This document shows positions 16,229-24,782 of a DNA stretch of 64,000 nucleotides, piece by piece. Position 1 is the first letter of the stretch. Each line of letters begins with the position of its first letter. The notes below the pieces were generated by a model. That model was not told the DNA's origin and searched no databases. It saw nothing but the letters and a program-made list of their open reading frames with translations. The DNA comes from AC-38 sp033856025 (GTDB lineage Bacteria; Actinomycetota; Thermoleophilia; Solirubrobacterales; Solirubrobacteraceae): positions 13,216 to 77,215 of the forward strand of contig JAWVFQ010000040.1 of the NCBI GenBank assembly GCA_033856025.1. The letters run 5' to 3'. A program made the position numbers and the translations under genes.

Positions 16229-17440
16229 ATGGCCGTAGCGACCCAGTCCCACGAGAAGACCGATGACCAGAAGGCGATCACCGAGATGGTGCGCCAGTTC
16301 GTCGACGAGCAGATCATCCCCCAGGCCGAGCACTACGACCACGAGGACGAGTTCCCCGAGCCCATCGTCGAGCAGATGCGCGAGCTCGGCCTGTTCGGCG
16401 TGACCATCCCCGAGGAGCACGGCGGCATGGGCCTCGACCTCACGACCTACGCGATGATCGTCGAGGAGTTGTCGCGCGGGTGGATCTCGATCTCCGGGAT
16501 CGTCAACACCCACTTCATCGGCTCCTACCTGCTCATGAAGTTCGGGACCGACGAGCAGAAGGAGCGCTACCTCCCCCGCATGGCCACCGGCGAGCTGCGC
16601 GCCGCGTTCTCGCTGTCCGAGCCCGAGCTGGGCTCCGACGTCCAGGCGATCAAGACGAGCGCGAAGAAGCTCGACGACGGCCGCTACGAGATCAACGGCC
16701 AGAAGATGTGGGTCACCAACGGCCTGTTGGCGGGTCTGGTCTTCACGCTGGTCAAGACGGACAAGGACGCCGACCCGGCCTACAAGGGCATGACCTGCTT
16801 CATCGCCGAGAAGGAGCCGGGCGTCTCGGAGAACACCGGCGAGTACGCCGGCTTCAACGTCCCGCCCAAGATCAAGAAGATGGGCTACAAGGGCGTCGAG
16901 TCCACCGAGCTCGTCTTCGACGGCTACAAGGTCCCCGCCGAGAACATCCTGGGCGGCGAGGACGCCGGGCTGGGCCAGGGCTTCGTCCAGATGATGGACG
17001 CGCTGGAGGTCGGGCGCGTGAACGTCGCCGCCCGCGGCGTGGGGATCGCCCAGCGCGCGCTGGAGCTGGCCCTGCGCTACTCCCAGGAGCGCAAGACGTT
17101 CGGCAAGCCGATCGCCCAGCACCAGGCCATCCAGTTCAAGCTCGCCGACATGGCGACCAAGGTCGACGCGGCTCGGCTGCTCACCCTGCGGGCCGCGCGC
17201 CTCAAGGACGCCGGCGAGCGCTCGGACCTCGAGGCCGGGATGGCCAAGCTGTTCGCCTCGGAGTCCGGCAAGGAGGTCGTCGAGGACTCCTTCCGCATCC
17301 ATGGCGGCTATGGCTACTCCAAGGAGTACGAGATCGAGCGCCTGTACCGCGACGCGCCGCTGCTGCTCATCGGCGAGGGCACGTCGGAGATCCAGCGCAT
17401 GGTCATCGGCCGCAAGCTCCTCCAGCGCCACAAGATCTAG
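16229..17440 (+). CDS. Acyl-CoA dehydrogenase
   Basis: A 403-residue FAD enzyme that desaturates acyl-CoA thioesters in the cytoplasm. Signatures: AFSLSEPELGSDVQAIKT (about 129-146), MWVTNG (about 160), the C-terminal RIHGGYGYSKEYEIERLYRD (about 357-376), and GTSEIQRMVIGR. The catalytic base is the Glu of YSKEYE (short/medium-chain type position). The ribosome-binding site GAGAGAGGAAG precedes the ATG, and a TATCCT hexamer lies at 16183-16188. A small SCP2-like gene follows after four bases. Chain-length specificity cannot be inferred. Confidence 0.93.
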   Translation: MAVATQSHEKTDDQKAITEMVRQFVDEQIIPQAEHYDHEDEFPEPIVEQMRELGLFGVTIPEEHGGMGLDLTTYAMIVEELSRGWISISGIVNTHFIGSYLLMKFGTDEQKERYLPRMATGELRAAFSLSEPELGSDVQAIKTSAKKLDDGRYEINGQKMWVTNGLLAGLVFTLVKTDKDADPAYKGMTCFIAEKEPGVSENTGEYAGFNVPPKIKKMGYKGVESTELVFDGYKVPAENILGGEDAGLGQGFVQMMDALEVGRVNVAARGVGIAQRALELALRYSQERKTFGKPIAQHQAIQFKLADMATKVDAARLLTLRAARLKDAGERSDLEAGMAKLFASESGKEVVEDSFRIHGGYGYSKEYEIERLYRDAPLLLIGEGTSEIQRMVIGRKLLQRHKI

Positions 17441-17444
17441 CCTC

Positions 17445-17816
17445 GTGTCGGCCGCCGACACGAGGACGCTCATCGAGACCGGTGTCCGGCGCTTCCTCGA
17501 GGACGTCCCCGCGCTCCAGAACCTCAAGATGGTCGTGGGCCTTGAGCTGCGCGGCCGCGGCGACGTGCAGCTCTACCGCGTCCAGCTCCCCGGCCCCAGC
17601 GTCACCAAGGACGACGCCGCCGACGCGCGCGTGCGGCTGATGGTCCAGCGCTCGGACTTCAACGAGCTGGCCGCCGAGGGCGGGGTCCGCCAGTGGCGCC
17701 AGGCGTTCGAGACCGGCCACGCCAAGGCCGAGGGCTCGCCGGAGATCCTCAAGCTGATCTCCAACGTCGTCGAGCGCCAGGAAGAGCGCTCACGCACGCG
17801 CAGGGCGCGCCACTGA
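17445..17816 (+). CDS. Small protein with SCP2-like C-terminal pattern
   Basis: A 123-residue cytoplasmic protein starting at GTG four bases after the acyl-CoA dehydrogenase stop, so it is probably in the same operon. The segment ARVRLMVQRSDFNELAAEG, then WRQAFETGHAKAEGSPEIL, resembles the sterol-carrier-protein-2 fold end (strand, DF helix, GK-x-x-GD loop), which would fit a lipid or acyl-CoA-carrying partner of the dehydrogenase. The match is by eye only. The last 15 residues are basic (EERSRTRRARH). The stop codon lies in the loop of a 9-bp GC hairpin. Confidence 0.7.
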   Translation: MSAADTRTLIETGVRRFLEDVPALQNLKMVVGLELRGRGDVQLYRVQLPGPSVTKDDAADARVRLMVQRSDFNELAAEGGVRQWRQAFETGHAKAEGSPEILKLISNVVERQEERSRTRRARH

Positions 17817-17826
17817 GGGCGCGCCC
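17803..17826. terminator. GC hairpin around stop codon between convergent genes
   Basis: GGGCGCGCC (17803-17811), loop ACTGAG, GGCGCGCCC (17818-17826): a perfect 9-bp stem that places the TGA stop in the loop. No T-run follows, so a terminator role is only suggested by its position between two convergent genes. Confidence 0.4.
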
Positions 17827-17849
17827 CACGGTGGTTCCCCAAATCCTGG

Positions 17850-18461
17850 CTACCGGCTGCGATACGGGTCGACGTAGACGTCGTCGATCCGCCAGTCCGC
17901 GCCGCCCTGCGGCGTGAATCGGAACGCGACGGCGGTCTTGTCCCCGGCGGGCACCGCGAAGTTCACGAAGATCGGCATCGCGGCCGTCGGCTGCCAAGCG
18001 CCGGTCCCCGTGACGTAGTTGATCGGCAGGGCGCGCGGCGTCCCCTGCGCGTCGGTGAACAACACCTCGACCTTCAGCGTCCCACCGCCGCCGCGGCGCG
18101 CGAACAGGCGCAGCGTCGGATGCTCGACGCCGATGCACATCGACCGCGACGTGGCCGAGCTGCCGGCGGGCAGTGCCAGCGACGCGACCTCACCGGCGCC
18201 GTGCGCGTTGAACGACTCGTTGCCGTCGGCCACGGCGGCGCCGCCCGAGAGGCTCCAACCGGAGTCGGCGGACTCGAACGTCCCGCCCGGGGCGAGGACG
18301 TAGCTGGCCGGGTCGGCCCAGGGCAGGAACGGCTGCTCGAGCACCTGGGCGTCGCAGTCGGTGGCCGAGGCGAGTACCGGGCCGGCCTGGGCGGCCGGAG
18401 CCAGGAAGAGACAGGCGCCGACGGCGGTCAGCAGGGAAAGGCGGATCTTTGGGAAACGCAT
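17850..18461 (-). CDS. Secreted protein of unknown function
   Basis: A 203-residue protein. The ATG at 18461 has a good AAGGAG ribosome-binding site and begins a signal peptide (LSLLTAVGACLFLAPAAQAG, cleavage about residue 26). The mature protein looks all-beta, with a Cys pair (CDAQ near the start, SMCIGVEH in the middle). It ends DDVYVDP, a pattern seen in jelly-roll carbohydrate-binding-like domains. I do not recognise a named family. It converges on the SCP2-like gene. Confidence 0.75.
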   Translation of the reverse strand: MRFPKIRLSLLTAVGACLFLAPAAQAGPVLASATDCDAQVLEQPFLPWADPASYVLAPGGTFESADSGWSLSGGAAVADGNESFNAHGAGEVASLALPAGSSATSRSMCIGVEHPTLRLFARRGGGGTLKVEVLFTDAQGTPRALPINYVTGTGAWQPTAAMPIFVNFAVPAGDKTAVAFRFTPQGGADWRIDDVYVDPYRSR

Positions 18462-18587
18462 GACACTCCTTGTCAGGGCACCTCCCGGTGGGCCTTCGAA
18501 CGCGCCATCGGCAACCGCGTCGCGGCGCATGATCGGACATTCGTCCATTGAGATCGCGGGCTCTCAAGCCGATGATGACCATGGCCG

Positions 18588-19970
18588 GTGCCCATCGTCC
18601 CGCCCACCCATCTCGACGCGCACCCCGAGCTGACCGACCTGCTCGAGGACGCGCGACCGCGCGCGGCGCGTCCGCTGCGTGGCCGCGAGCTGCTCACGCA
18701 GGCGGTCGTGGCGGGGCTCTTCCTGGCCGTGGCCGTGCCGTTCGCGGTGCTGGCGCCGGCCGACCGATCGTTCCACCTGGCCACCGCCGCGGTGCTGCTG
18801 CTGGCGTTCGCCGTGGCGTCGCGCGTGGAGTTCGACGTCGGCGCGGGCTACACGGTCCCCACCCAGCTCGTCTTCGTCCCCATGCTCTTCGAGCTGCCGA
18901 CCCCGCTGGTGCCGCTCCTGGTGGCCGGCGGGTTCGCGCTGGGCAAGCTCCCCGACGTGATCCGCGGGGCGGCGCACCCCGACCGCCTGCTGCTCGCGCT
19001 GAGCGAGTCCTGGTTCGCCATCGGGCCCGCCGCGGTGCTGGTGGCCTACGGCGCGCAGCTGCCCGACTGGGGCGACTGGCCGGTGTACCTGGCCGCGCTG
19101 GGCGCCCAGTTCACGCTGGACTTCGCCGCCGCCGCGCGCGAGTGGCCGGCGCACGGCGTATCGCCCCGGCGCCACCTCCAGCCGCTGGCCTGGGTCTACC
19201 TGGTCGACGCGCTGCTGGCCCCCGTCGGCCTCGTGGCCGCCTTCGCCACCTCCGGACAGCCCTATGCCTACCTGCTCGTCCTCCCGCTCCTGGGCCTGCT
19301 CGCCCTGTTCGGGCTCGAGCGGCGGCTGCGCATGGAGCAGGCGCTGGCGCTGTCGCACGCCTACCGCGGCACCGCCCTGCTGCTCGGGGACCTCGTGGAG
19401 GAGGACGACGCCTACACCGCCCGCCACAGCCGCGGAGTCGTCCGCCTGGCGCTGGAGGTGGGCGACGAGCTGGGGCTGGACTCGCGCTCGCGCAGCGACC
19501 TGGAGTTCGCGGCGCTGCTGCACGACGTGGGCAAGGTGGCGATCCCCAACGAGGTCATCAACAAGGCGGGCGACCTCACCCACGAGGAGATGGCGCTCGT
19601 CCGCACCCACACCATCGAGGGCCATCGCATCCTCAGCCGCTTCGGCGGCGTGCTGGGCGAGGTCGGGCGCATCGTGCGCTCCTGCCACGAGCGCTGGGAC
19701 GGAGAGGGCTACCCCGACGGGCTCATGGGCCAGCGCATCCCGCTGGCCGCCCGGGTCATCTTCGTCTGCGATGCCTTCAACGCCATGACGACCGACCGCA
19801 GCTACCGCCCGGCGCGGCCGCTGCCCGAGGCGCTGGCCGAGCTGCGCCGGCACGCGGGCACCCAGTTCGACCCGATGCTGGTCGCCGTGGTCTGCCGTCT
19901 GGTCGAGGAGCGGGCCGGCCGCGAGGCGACCGGCCCGGCCTCGCTAGTCCGGGATCAGGCCCTCGCCTGA
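18588..19970 (+). CDS. Membrane-anchored HD-GYP domain phosphodiesterase
   Basis: A 460-residue protein. About seven hydrophobic segments (residues 35-245) form an N-terminal sensor region, followed by an HD-GYP output domain. The HD pair is His312-Asp313 in LLHDVGKVAIPNEV. The second metal cluster is usually HHE, but here it reads Cys366-His367-Glu368 before RWDGEGYPDGL. The GYP motif is intact. HD-GYP proteins hydrolyse cyclic di-GMP, or sometimes cyclic GMP-AMP, at the membrane; loss of one histidine may change metal content. The GTG start is the only one before the first helix. The 3' end overlaps the convergent PspAA gene by 27 bases. Confidence 0.88.
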   Translation: MPIVPPTHLDAHPELTDLLEDARPRAARPLRGRELLTQAVVAGLFLAVAVPFAVLAPADRSFHLATAAVLLLAFAVASRVEFDVGAGYTVPTQLVFVPMLFELPTPLVPLLVAGGFALGKLPDVIRGAAHPDRLLLALSESWFAIGPAAVLVAYGAQLPDWGDWPVYLAALGAQFTLDFAAAAREWPAHGVSPRRHLQPLAWVYLVDALLAPVGLVAAFATSGQPYAYLLVLPLLGLLALFGLERRLRMEQALALSHAYRGTALLLGDLVEEDDAYTARHSRGVVRLALEVGDELGLDSRSRSDLEFAALLHDVGKVAIPNEVINKAGDLTHEEMALVRTHTIEGHRILSRFGGVLGEVGRIVRSCHERWDGEGYPDGLMGQRIPLAARVIFVCDAFNAMTTDRSYRPARPLPEALAELRRHAGTQFDPMLVAVVCRLVEERAGREATGPASLVRDQALA

Positions 19971-20222
19971 GAACTCCTCCGAGGCCTCCTCGAAGGAGAG
20001 GTCCGGCGGAGGGACGATCACGTCGGAGGAATCGAGGTCCTCGCCGTCCAGGGGGCTGCCCTGGCCGCGGACGATCTCGAGCATCTCGTCGAACAGCTGG
20101 CGGAACGTGGTCTCGTTGCCGGCCTCCACGGCGTCCACCGCCGCGTTGTCGAGCTCGTTGAGCCGCTGCGCGTGCTCGTCGTCGAGGCGGTACTGGCCCT
20201 CGGTGGCGATGCGAACGATCAC
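19944..20222 (-). CDS. pspAA: PspA-associated protein PspAA
   Basis: A 92-residue acidic protein matching the small PspAA partner: MIVRIATEGQYRLDD at the start, a helical centre (RLNELDNAAVDAVEAGNE), then LDSSDVIVPPPDLSFEEA. Its ATG overlaps the pspA stop by four bases. The known actinobacterial PspA-PspAA pair belongs to envelope-stress and lipid-domain maintenance systems; the biochemical role of PspAA is not established. The gene end overlaps the convergent HD-GYP gene. Confidence 0.85.
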   Translation of the reverse strand: MIVRIATEGQYRLDDEHAQRLNELDNAAVDAVEAGNETTFRQLFDEMLEIVRGQGSPLDGEDLDSSDVIVPPPDLSFEEASEEFSGEGLIPD

Positions 20223-20971
20223 TTGCCCTCCTCGATCTGCGCGGGCGCGCCGCCGCCGGAGCCGGTCCCCAGCTCGGCCTTCATCTTCGACAGCTCGTCG
20301 TCGACGGTGCTGGCGGTGGTGAGCGTCTTGAGCTCCTTGTCGATGTCGTCCTCGCCGGAGCCGAGCGCCGTGAGGTCCTCGAAGGTCCCCGCCCGCTCGA
20401 GCTCCTCGACCGCGGCCCCGCGGGCGCGCATGTCCTCGGTCTTGTCGACCGCGCGCTGCATGGCCAGGCCGACGTCGGCCATCTCCTCGCCCACTCCGGT
20501 CGCCGCCTCGGAGATCTTGACCTGGGCCTCCGCGGCGGAGTACTGGGCCTTGATGACCTCCTTCTTGGTCCGGAAGGACTCGATCTTCGTGCGCAGCTTC
20601 TTCTCGTTCTCCGTCAGCTGGTCCTGCTGCTTCTCCAGCTCGGTCACCTGGCCGTCGAGCGACTGGAGCTCGGTCTGGATGAGCGTCTTGCGCTCGAGCG
20701 CCACGCGCGCGAGGTCCTCGCGGTTCTGCGAGAGCGCCTGGCGGGCCTGCGTGTCGAGCTTCACGACGTCCTGCTCGAGCTTCTGGCTCTGCAGCTGAAG
20801 GCGCTTCTTCGACGTGACGACGTCGGCGATCCCCTTCTTGACGTTCTGAAGCAGCTCGACCTGCTTCTGGTAGCTGTAGTCGAGCGTCTCGGCGGGATCC
20901 TCAGCGCGATCGAGCAGCTTGCTGATCTTCGCCTTGATCACCGTGGACATGCGTCCGGACATTCCTGGCAT
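20219..20971 (-). CDS. pspA: PspA/IM30 (Vipp1) family membrane-stress protein
   Basis: A 250-residue, almost entirely helical coiled-coil protein of the ESCRT-III-like PspA/Vipp1 family. It opens with a short amphipathic membrane-binding helix (STVIKAKISKLLDRAEDP) and continues with long heptad helices (about 30-190) ending in a flexible Gly-rich tail. It binds the cytoplasmic face of stressed membranes and forms rods or rings. The ATG at 20971 was chosen because AGGAGAGG lies 6 bases before it; in-frame ATGs at 20962 and 20950 lack a site. Operon order is ferredoxin, pspA, pspAA. Confidence 0.93.
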   Translation of the reverse strand: MPGMSGRMSTVIKAKISKLLDRAEDPAETLDYSYQKQVELLQNVKKGIADVVTSKKRLQLQSQKLEQDVVKLDTQARQALSQNREDLARVALERKTLIQTELQSLDGQVTELEKQQDQLTENEKKLRTKIESFRTKKEVIKAQYSAAEAQVKISEAATGVGEEMADVGLAMQRAVDKTEDMRARGAAVEELERAGTFEDLTALGSGEDDIDKELKTLTTASTVDDELSKMKAELGTGSGGGAPAQIEEGK

Positions 20972-20986
20972 CGCAATCCTCTCCTG

Positions 20987-21226
20987 CTAGGGGTAGATCT
21001 GGTCGCCGGCTTCGTCGGTGACGACGATAGCGTCCACCGGGCAGTTCTGGGCGGCCTCGACGATGTCGTCGACGGGCGCCCCGTCGCGGTCCAGGACGAT
21101 CGCCACGTCCTCCTCGTCCAGGGCGAACACCGCGGGGACGGTGTCCACGCAGTCCCCGAACCCGTAGCAGAGGGCGCGATCGACCTCGATCGCGATGCGG
21201 TTGCGGCTGGACACCTCGACGGCCAT
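20987..21226 (-). CDS. Small single-cluster ferredoxin
   Basis: A 79-residue cytoplasmic ferredoxin. Cluster ligands: CYGFGDC (C-x5-C, about residues 20-26) and the distal CP in NCPVDAIVV (about 61). This spacing is that of actinobacterial [3Fe-4S] or [4Fe-4S] ferredoxins that pass electrons to cytochromes P450 and other oxidoreductases. No P450 or ferredoxin reductase is in the window. It is 15 bases upstream of pspA on the same strand, so co-transcription is likely. Confidence 0.9.
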   Translation of the reverse strand: MAVEVSSRNRIAIEVDRALCYGFGDCVDTVPAVFALDEEDVAIVLDRDGAPVDDIVEAAQNCPVDAIVVTDEAGDQIYP

Positions 21227-21278
21227 GCGGCGGCGAAGGGTAACGGGCGGCGTTCGCGGGCGGTTAGTGTCCGCCGGG

Positions 21279-21992
21279 ATGCGGCTCGCCCGACTCCTCG
21301 CCCTGTCCGGTGCCCTCGCCCTCTCGGCCGCCGGGCCCGCCGCAGCGTCCCGGGTCTCCGCCGACGGGCTGCGGTACGCCTACGTCGCCGGGCCCGGCGA
21401 GGTCAACCACGTCCAGGCCTCCTTTCACGTCACCGTCACGAACGGGGCCGCCACGGCCCATGTGACGACGACCGACTCGGTCCCCGTGACGCCGGTGGCC
21501 CCGTGCGTCCATCCCTCCCCGGCGGAGACGAGGACGGCCGTGTGCGACGTCGAGCTGACCGAGGAGCTCCCCACGATCGACCTGGGCGATCGCGCGGACC
21601 GGCTCACCGTGCGGGGGACCGAGACCTACGTCCTCGACGGCCCGGGAGACGACACCATCTTCGCCCGCGCCAGCGCACAGTGGGTGAACGGACCGGGCGC
21701 CGACACCTACCGCGGCGGCCCGGGACGCGACGTGGTGCGCCGCCCGCACGGCTTCGGCGACGACCGCATCTACGGCGGGGCGGGCAACGACCTCGTGTAC
21801 GCCGGCCCGGGCCGCGACCGCGTCTTCGGCGGTCCCGGCGCCGACGACCTGTACGGCGATGCGGGGGGCGACCGGCTGTACGGCGGCGCCGGCGGCGACC
21901 GCCTGCGGGGCGGAAGCGGCCTGGACTCGATGTTCGGCGGCCCCGGCCTCGACCGCATCGACGGCGTGCGGCGCGACTTCGCGCGCCGCTGA
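21279..21992 (+). CDS. Secreted RTX-type calcium-binding repeat protein
   Basis: A 237-residue protein with a signal peptide (residues 1-23, cleavage after AAA), a short beta domain with a Cys pair (about 80-100), then about ten nonapeptide repeats G-G-x-G-[NAG]-D-x-[LIV]-[YF]. These are the RTX/hemolysin Ca2+-binding parallel beta-roll (about 125-228). No protease, lipase or adenylate cyclase domain is attached. A TAGTGT hexamer lies 8 bases before the ATG (21265-21270), suggesting a leaderless transcript. A structural or matrix role outside the cell is inferred. Confidence 0.85.
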   Translation: MRLARLLALSGALALSAAGPAAASRVSADGLRYAYVAGPGEVNHVQASFHVTVTNGAATAHVTTTDSVPVTPVAPCVHPSPAETRTAVCDVELTEELPTIDLGDRADRLTVRGTETYVLDGPGDDTIFARASAQWVNGPGADTYRGGPGRDVVRRPHGFGDDRIYGGAGNDLVYAGPGRDRVFGGPGADDLYGDAGGDRLYGGAGGDRLRGGSGLDSMFGGPGLDRIDGVRRDFARR

Positions 21993-21998
21993 CCAGCC

Positions 21999-23261
21999 CT
22001 ACGCCGCCGCGGCGGCCGCCACGCCGGAGATGACCTCGGCGGCCTCCTCCATCTGGCGGCGGTGCTCGGCCACCTGCATGCGCGAGATGACCAGGCGCTG
22101 GACCTGGGCGGTGCCCTCGAACAGCTGGTAGATCTTCGCGTCGCGGAAGAACTTCTCCAGCGGATGGTCCGTGAGCGAGGCCTCGGGGCCCACCAGGTCC
22201 ATCAGCGCCGTCGTGGCCCACATGGTCACGTCGCCCGCCTTGAGCTTGGACATGGAGCCCTGGCCCGCGGTCATGGGGACGCCGTTGCGCCCCATCCACG
22301 CGGCGCGCCAGACCAGCATGCGGGCGGCGTCGATCTCGGTGGCCACGTCGGCGATGACCTGCTGGACGCGCTGCTCCTCGAGCAGCTCGCTGCCCTCGTA
22401 GGTCTTGCCCTCCAGCCACTCCAGCGTCCAGTCGTAGGCCGCCTGGGCGATGCCCAGGGCGCTCGCGCCGACCAGCGGGCGGGTGACCTCGAAGGTGGCG
22501 AGCGCGTTGGAGGCGCCGCTGGCCTGCCCGGAGCGCGCGCGCTCCAGCTTGCGCTCGAGCTTGTCCATGCCGCCCAGCAGGTGGTCGAGCGGGATCCGGC
22601 AGTCCTCCAGGACGACCTCGGCCGTCTGCGAGGCGCGGATGCCCAGCTTGTCCTCCTTCTTGCCCATGGACAGGCCCGGCGCGTCCTTGGGGACGACGAA
22701 GGAGGCCTGGCCGCGGTGGCCCAGCTCGGGCGCGACGTTGGCCACGACGACGGTGACGTCGGCGATGCCGCCGTTGGAGATGAAGACCTTGGTGCCGTTG
22801 AGGACCCACTCGTCCCCGTCGCGCTTGGCGGTGGTGCGCAGCGACTTCACGTCGGAGCCGGCGCCCGCCTCGGTGACGGCGTAGGCGCCGATCTTGATCT
22901 CGTCGCCCAGGCCGTAGCACTCGGGGATCCAGCGGCCGATCTGCTCGGGCGTGCCCGAGGCGGCGATGCCGGCGGCGGCCAGGGAGGACGCCTGGATGGC
23001 CAGGGCGATGCCCGCACAGCCCCAGTGCAGCTCCTCGGCGTAGATGACGCCGAACAGGCCCTCGGGGTCAGTGGCCATCTTCTGCAGCAGCTCGAGGCCG
23101 TGCAGGTCCCACCTACGGGCCTCGCGGATGATCTCCCACGGCACGGTCTGCTCGCGATCGTGCTCGGCGGCGGCGGGGCGGATGACCTCGCGGGCGAAGC
23201 GCCGGCAGCGGTCCTGAAACTCGACTTGCTCGTCCGTCATTCGGAAGTCCATGGCGGCCAT
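21999..23261 (-). CDS. Acyl-CoA dehydrogenase
   Basis: A 420-residue FAD enzyme. It has the FAD/substrate motif GAYAVTEAGAGSDVKSL (about 130-146), WVLNGTKVFISNG (about 160-172), and a C-terminal DPLVGPEAS-type region ending QLFEGTAQVQRLVISR. The catalytic carboxylate expected before the flavin loop lies in HPLEKFFRDAKIYQLFEG. It is unlike the 16229 gene in sequence, so substrates probably differ. The start could be the ATG three codons downstream. Divergent from the CWB2 lipoprotein, with 55 bases between start codons. Confidence 0.92.
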   Translation of the reverse strand: MAAMDFRMTDEQVEFQDRCRRFAREVIRPAAAEHDREQTVPWEIIREARRWDLHGLELLQKMATDPEGLFGVIYAEELHWGCAGIALAIQASSLAAAGIAASGTPEQIGRWIPECYGLGDEIKIGAYAVTEAGAGSDVKSLRTTAKRDGDEWVLNGTKVFISNGGIADVTVVVANVAPELGHRGQASFVVPKDAPGLSMGKKEDKLGIRASQTAEVVLEDCRIPLDHLLGGMDKLERKLERARSGQASGASNALATFEVTRPLVGASALGIAQAAYDWTLEWLEGKTYEGSELLEEQRVQQVIADVATEIDAARMLVWRAAWMGRNGVPMTAGQGSMSKLKAGDVTMWATTALMDLVGPEASLTDHPLEKFFRDAKIYQLFEGTAQVQRLVISRMQVAEHRRQMEEAAEVISGVAAAAAA

Positions 23262-23316
23262 CGTACAGGTCCAACGAACGGAGCCGTTCAGTGGGACGCG
23301 TTACATTCCGCAGCGC

Positions 23317-24510
23317 GTGCCCCGGCTCCGTCTCGCCATCCCCGTCGTGCTGCTCGTGCTCGCAAGCTGCGGCGTGGCCGCATGCGGGAAGAAGTCCAAC
23401 GACATCGGCGCGGGCCCCGTGCTGGGCAAGAAGGGCGGCGAGGGCGGCGCGGCGCCGGCGCTGGGCTTCCCGGCCTTCGCCACCAAGAACACGACCCGCG
23501 TGGGCGGCGGCGACCCGACGGCCGACGCCGCCGCGGTGGCGCGCGCGGTGTACCCGGCCACCTCGGCCACGACCCGCCCGTCCGCGGTCGTCCTGGTGGA
23601 CCGCCGCGACTGGCAGGGCGGCGTGGCCGCGGCCGTGCTGATGAGCCCACCGGTGCGCGCGCCGGTGCTGCTCACCGACGGGCGCAACCTGCCGCAGGCC
23701 ACGGCCGCCACGCTCGACGCGCTGGACCCCTCGGGCGCCCGGCCGCTGCGCGGCGCGAAGGTCGTCCGCGTGGGCGACGTGGCCAAGCCGGGCGGCGCCA
23801 AGGCCGTGAGCGTGGGCGGCGCCAACCCATACGCCCGCGCCGCGCAGATCGACGGCGTGGCCACGCGCGCGACGGGGCGCCCCAGCGACCGCGTCGTGAT
23901 CGCCTCGGGCGAGCGGCCGGAGTTCGCCATGCCGGCGGCGGCGTGGGCGGCGAAGTCCGGCGACGCCGTCCTGTACGTCAAGCGCGACCAGATCCCCCCG
24001 GAGACGCTGGCCGCGCTCAAGGTCCACCAGCAGCCCAAGATCTACGTGCTCGGCCCCAAGGAGGTGATCTCCGACAAGGTGCTCGGCCAGATGCGCCGGC
24101 TGGGGACCACCACCCGGATCGGCGGCCGCGACGCCGTGGCCAACGCCATCGCCTTCGCGCGCTTCGTGGACGGTCGCTTCGGCTGGGGCGTCGTCGACCC
24201 CGGCCACGGGCTGGTCCTCGCCAGCACGGGGCGCCCGCTGGACGCGGCCGCCGCCGCGCCGCTGTCGGCCAGCGGCACCTACGGTCCGCTGCTGCTCGTC
24301 ACGCCGGGGTCGCTGCCCAAGACGCTGGTCCAGTACCTGCTCGACGTCCAGCCCGGGTACGAGCGCGACCCGGTCCGCGGCGTCTACAACCACGGCTGGC
24401 TGATCGGCGACGAGCGCGCCATCTCGGTGGAGGACCAGGCGCGGATAGACTCGCTGCTGGAGATCGTGCCCGTGAACGCCGCCCCTCCGACCAGCCGATC
24501 CACGTCGTGA
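23317..24510 (+). CDS. Lipoprotein with cell-wall-binding repeat 2 (CWB2)-like domains
   Basis: A 397-residue protein starting at GTG, with a signal sequence and lipobox (GVAACG, Cys at about residue 23). Two regions match the CWB2 pattern TTR[VI]GGxD...A...FAR....VVL..R..: about 45-125 and 265-340. These resemble the putative cell-wall-binding repeats of Firmicutes and Actinobacteria. I rejected the upstream in-frame start at 23251 because it lies inside the divergent gene and delays the signal peptide. A TACATT hexamer stands 9 bases upstream. It is coupled to the next gene by a GTGA overlap. Confidence 0.82.
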   Translation: MPRLRLAIPVVLLVLASCGVAACGKKSNDIGAGPVLGKKGGEGGAAPALGFPAFATKNTTRVGGGDPTADAAAVARAVYPATSATTRPSAVVLVDRRDWQGGVAAAVLMSPPVRAPVLLTDGRNLPQATAATLDALDPSGARPLRGAKVVRVGDVAKPGGAKAVSVGGANPYARAAQIDGVATRATGRPSDRVVIASGERPEFAMPAAAWAAKSGDAVLYVKRDQIPPETLAALKVHQQPKIYVLGPKEVISDKVLGQMRRLGTTTRIGGRDAVANAIAFARFVDGRFGWGVVDPGHGLVLASTGRPLDAAAAAPLSASGTYGPLLLVTPGSLPKTLVQYLLDVQPGYERDPVRGVYNHGWLIGDERAISVEDQARIDSLLEIVPVNAAPPTSRSTS

Positions 24511-24782
24511 GCGAGGCCGAGAGCCCGGAGCGCCTGAAGCCCGACCGCCCGGTCACCGTCGAGGATGTCCGGGCGCTGATGGGCGCCTCCACCCCCCACT
24601 TCGCGCTGCAGCTGCGCAACCGGATCGCCAAGCTGATCCGCGACCTCCCGCCCGACCACCCGGCGCGGGTGGAGGGCGAGCGGGAGATCGCGCGGTTGGA
24701 CCGGCTCGCCGTGGACGGGGAGGAGCGGGGCCCCGAGGAGACGCATGACCTCGAGCCGCTGCCCTCCCTGCGCGACGAGTGA
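24507..24782 (+). CDS. Small conserved-looking protein of unknown function
   Basis: A 91-residue, charged, mostly helical cytoplasmic protein without cysteine or signal peptide. The core RLKPDRPVTVEDVRALMGAS then FALQLRNRIAKLIRDL looks like a small helical domain. It starts at GTG overlapping the CWB2 lipoprotein stop and ends overlapping the methyltransferase start, so it is the middle gene of a tightly coupled three-gene operon. Not recognised; the operon gives no decisive clue. Confidence 0.8.
   Translation: MSEAESPERLKPDRPVTVEDVRALMGASTPHFALQLRNRIAKLIRDLPPDHPARVEGEREIARLDRLAVDGEERGPEETHDLEPLPSLRDE

Noticed and set aside
13610..17527. A minus-strand frame of about 1,300 codons spanning the GH31 and acyl-CoA dehydrogenase genes
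   Set aside because: It is a shifted frame through the GH31 gene and antisense to the dehydrogenase. Neither part resembles a protein family.
21700..21990. Short repeated DNA as a possible CRISPR array
   Set aside because: The repeats code for RTX nonapeptides in frame, without equal spacers or conserved DNA repeats.
23251..23317. Extended N terminus of the CWB2 lipoprotein
   Set aside because: It would overlap the divergent acyl-CoA dehydrogenase start and put 22 polar residues before a good lipoprotein signal.
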